This document shows positions 5,302 to 6,565 of a stretch of 6,565 nt of DNA, one piece after another. A program made the translations under genes and the position numbers. The number at the start of each line of letters is the position of its first letter. Within the stretch, counting starts at the first letter, position 1. The DNA is from an uncultured Collinsella sp. (GTDB lineage Bacteria; Actinomycetota; Coriobacteriia; Coriobacteriales; Coriobacteriaceae), in the NCBI GenBank assembly GCA_900553215.1, contig USCJ01000080.1, positions 1 through 6,565 on the forward strand, in the 5' to 3' direction. Under the pieces are notes generated by a model. It was not told the DNA's origin, made no database searches, and was given only the letters and a program-made list of their open reading frames with translations.

Positions 5302-6565
5302 CTATTCGTTAACGTCCTCGGTATTGTCGCGGTCACTGGCAAGCATTGCTGCACCTGCGACCGTTGTCGCCACGGCGGCGGCAGCGAGCCCGGCGGCAAC
5401 GCCAGAGCCGTCGCCCGTGTTGGCGAGCTTTCCGCCCGAGCTCTTGCCCTGGTCGCTCTTGTTGCCCTTGCCATTCTCGTCGGCGCCGCCTGCGTTGGAA
5501 CCCGTGCCGGTGCTGGCGCCGCCTGCACTGTCCGAGGCCGCTACGGTAAAGCTTGCGGCTCCGTCGCTGGCGAGCGTGTAGTTCTGCGCCGCGTTGCCCA
5601 AGAGACCGTTCACGCGCACCCAGTACGTCCCTGCGGCAAATGTTTCGCCCTCGGCCATTGCCGTGCCCGGAGCGCCGTCCGCGTCGTGCACAAACTCGAG
5701 CTGGGCCGTGCAGGCATCGGTTTCGAGCTTGCCCTCGAGTGATGCCGCAATCTTGGCGCGCACGTCTTCGCCGGCCTTAAGGCCTTCGAGTCCCTCAAAA
5801 TGGGGCGTCAGCGCGCGTGGATCGATATCGATGGGCACAGAGCCCTGCAGCCCCGTAACGGTCTCGTTGCCCAGGGCGTCGACATCCACGTATTCAATGG
5901 CAAACGCATGGCCCGAAGCTGTCGCGTTGAGCGCGTTGCTGCTGTCAGCAAGGCGGAAATGACCCTCGCCAACGGTCTTGCCATCCTGGAATGAGGCATC
6001 GCTCAGCGAGTCGCCGTACGTCATGCGCATGCGGGTCGGGAGATAGTACGGGAGATAGTACGAAGCCGTCTGCTTGTGCTCCGTAGCGTAATTGCGCTGG
6101 TAGATGCTCCGGGCCAGCGCCGCATCAACAAAGTCGGATGCGATGATGCCAATGTGCTTGAGGTAATCTGACTTTGTATCCTCGGTGCCGCTGGGATTGA
6201 TGTACGGGCTCTTATACAGATGCTCGTTGACTACTCGTGCCGAGGTAAAAGGATTGCCTCCGTGCGACAAGCCCGTGCAGCTGGTGTAGTTGATAGACCA
6301 GCAACGCTCCTGGACTTGCACCTCGGCCCCGTCATCGTCCACGACGTCCAGATATTCGCCTTCATCATCCTCGCCAACGCTCAGAATGACCAGCTGAGCA
6401 TTCTCAGCTTCCTCTTCGGTCTCGGCGTATTCCACAGCAGCCAGATAATGCACGCCCTTGTGGTCCAGCGCATCGATCACCTCAAATGTGATCTCGTTGC
6501 CGTCCTCATCCTCAAGGGTCATCAGGTCGGGCTGATCTTCTTCGGTGTTAGGGTTCTTGATTTCG
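5302..6565 (-). CDS. chimeric protein: DUF1292-type N-terminus fused to an LANTG-anchored surface protein C-terminus (5' partial)
   Basis: The frame stays open to the window edge. The 14 codons before the internal ATG at 6522 (EIKNPNTEEDQPDL) look like genuine coding sequence, so the true start is outside. Numbering from that ATG, residues 1 to about 65 (LEDEDGNEITFEVIDAL, HYLAAVEYAETEEE, then EGEYLDVVDDDG) are a DUF1292 (YrzB-like) acidic cytoplasmic domain. From about residue 70 the composition changes to a secreted-protein style (WSINYTSCTGLSHGGNPFTS). A repeat-like beta domain follows (ETFAAGTYWVRVNGLLGNAAQNYTL split over 292-316), then a Ser/Gly/Asn/Lys-rich wall spacer (330-364). The C-terminus has the sorting motif LANTG (366-370), an Ala-rich membrane segment (about 374-396) and a short charged tail. 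LAxTG motifs are recognised by class E sortases in actinobacteria. No signal peptide is seen between the halves, so export of this product is doubtful. A recombination or deletion product, or an assembly join, should be considered. Confidence 0.85.
   Translation of the reverse strand, partial: EIKNPNTEEDQPDLMTLEDEDGNEITFEVIDALDHKGVHYLAAVEYAETEEEAENAQLVILSVGEDDEGEYLDVVDDDGAEVQVQERCWSINYTSCTGLSHGGNPFTSARVVNEHLYKSPYINPSGTEDTKSDYLKHIGIIASDFVDAALARSIYQRNYATEHKQTASYYLPYYLPTRMRMTYGDSLSDASFQDGKTVGEGHFRLADSSNALNATASGHAFAIEYVDVDALGNETVTGLQGSVPIDIDPRALTPHFEGLEGLKAGEDVRAKIAASLEGKLETDACTAQLEFVHDADGAPGTAMAEGETFAAGTYWVRVNGLLGNAAQNYTLASDGAASFTVAASDSAGGASTGTGSNAGGADENGKGNKSDQGKSSGGKLANTGDGSGVAAGLAAAAVATTVAGAAMLASDRDNTEDVNE
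6037..6060. repeat. 12-bp perfect tandem duplication in the surface-protein coding region
   Basis: CGGGAGATAGTA occurs twice back to back (6037-6048 and 6049-6060). On the coding strand it gives YYLPYYLP (residues 155-162). The unit is a multiple of three, so gain or loss of a copy keeps the frame. Confidence 0.85.

Noticed and set aside
5821..5832. 12-bp palindrome ATCGATATCGAT
   Set aside because: It encodes the repeated Ile-Asp pairs of PIDIDP in the surface protein. The codon repetition explains it without a regulatory role.

Overview
The window looks like a chromosomal stretch of a Gram-positive, high-GC gut actinobacterium. My best guess is a Coriobacteriia member such as Collinsella, inferred from GC-rich codon use, GGAGG-type ribosome binding sites, an LAxTG sorting signal and an acidic DUF1292-type protein. 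The genus is an inference and was not tested. I see no rRNA, tRNA, CRISPR array or intact insertion sequence.

Layout. Positions 184-1521 (+) encode a 445-aa protein with two CxxC/CxxC zinc ribbons. It is followed by a smaller, AT-richer gene at 1638-2009 (+). The SHOCT domain expected at this gene's C-terminus is present but lies in the +1 frame (2008-2106), so the gene is split. About 500 bp without a large gene (2107-2615) is structured: it holds a possible 30-aa membrane-active peptide ORF on the minus strand, a perfect 10-bp hairpin that could terminate transcription in both directions, and an inverted pair of conserved sequence blocks, each just downstream of a -10-like hexamer. The layout is reminiscent of a type I toxin-antitoxin locus.

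Next come three minus-strand genes: a DUF1016/YhcG PDDEXK-type nuclease (3722-4774), then an ADP-ribosylglycohydrolase (2870-3658), then a 73-aa unknown protein (2616-2837). The last two are 32 bp apart and probably co-transcribed. A small PH-like protein lies divergently at 4940-5209 (+). It shares a strong 15-bp terminator hairpin with the convergent minus-strand gene that fills the right end (5302-6565, 5' end outside the window).

That last gene is the oddest object here. Its N-terminus is a cytoplasmic DUF1292-type domain, fused in frame to the back half of a cell-wall surface protein with an LANTG sorting signal and membrane anchor. No signal peptide is visible between the two parts. The most notable points are this chimera, the split SHOCT gene and the small convergent structured locus. 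No single pathway links the genes. The DUF1016 nuclease and ADP-ribosylglycohydrolase make 2616-4774 look like accessory cargo, but that is inference.
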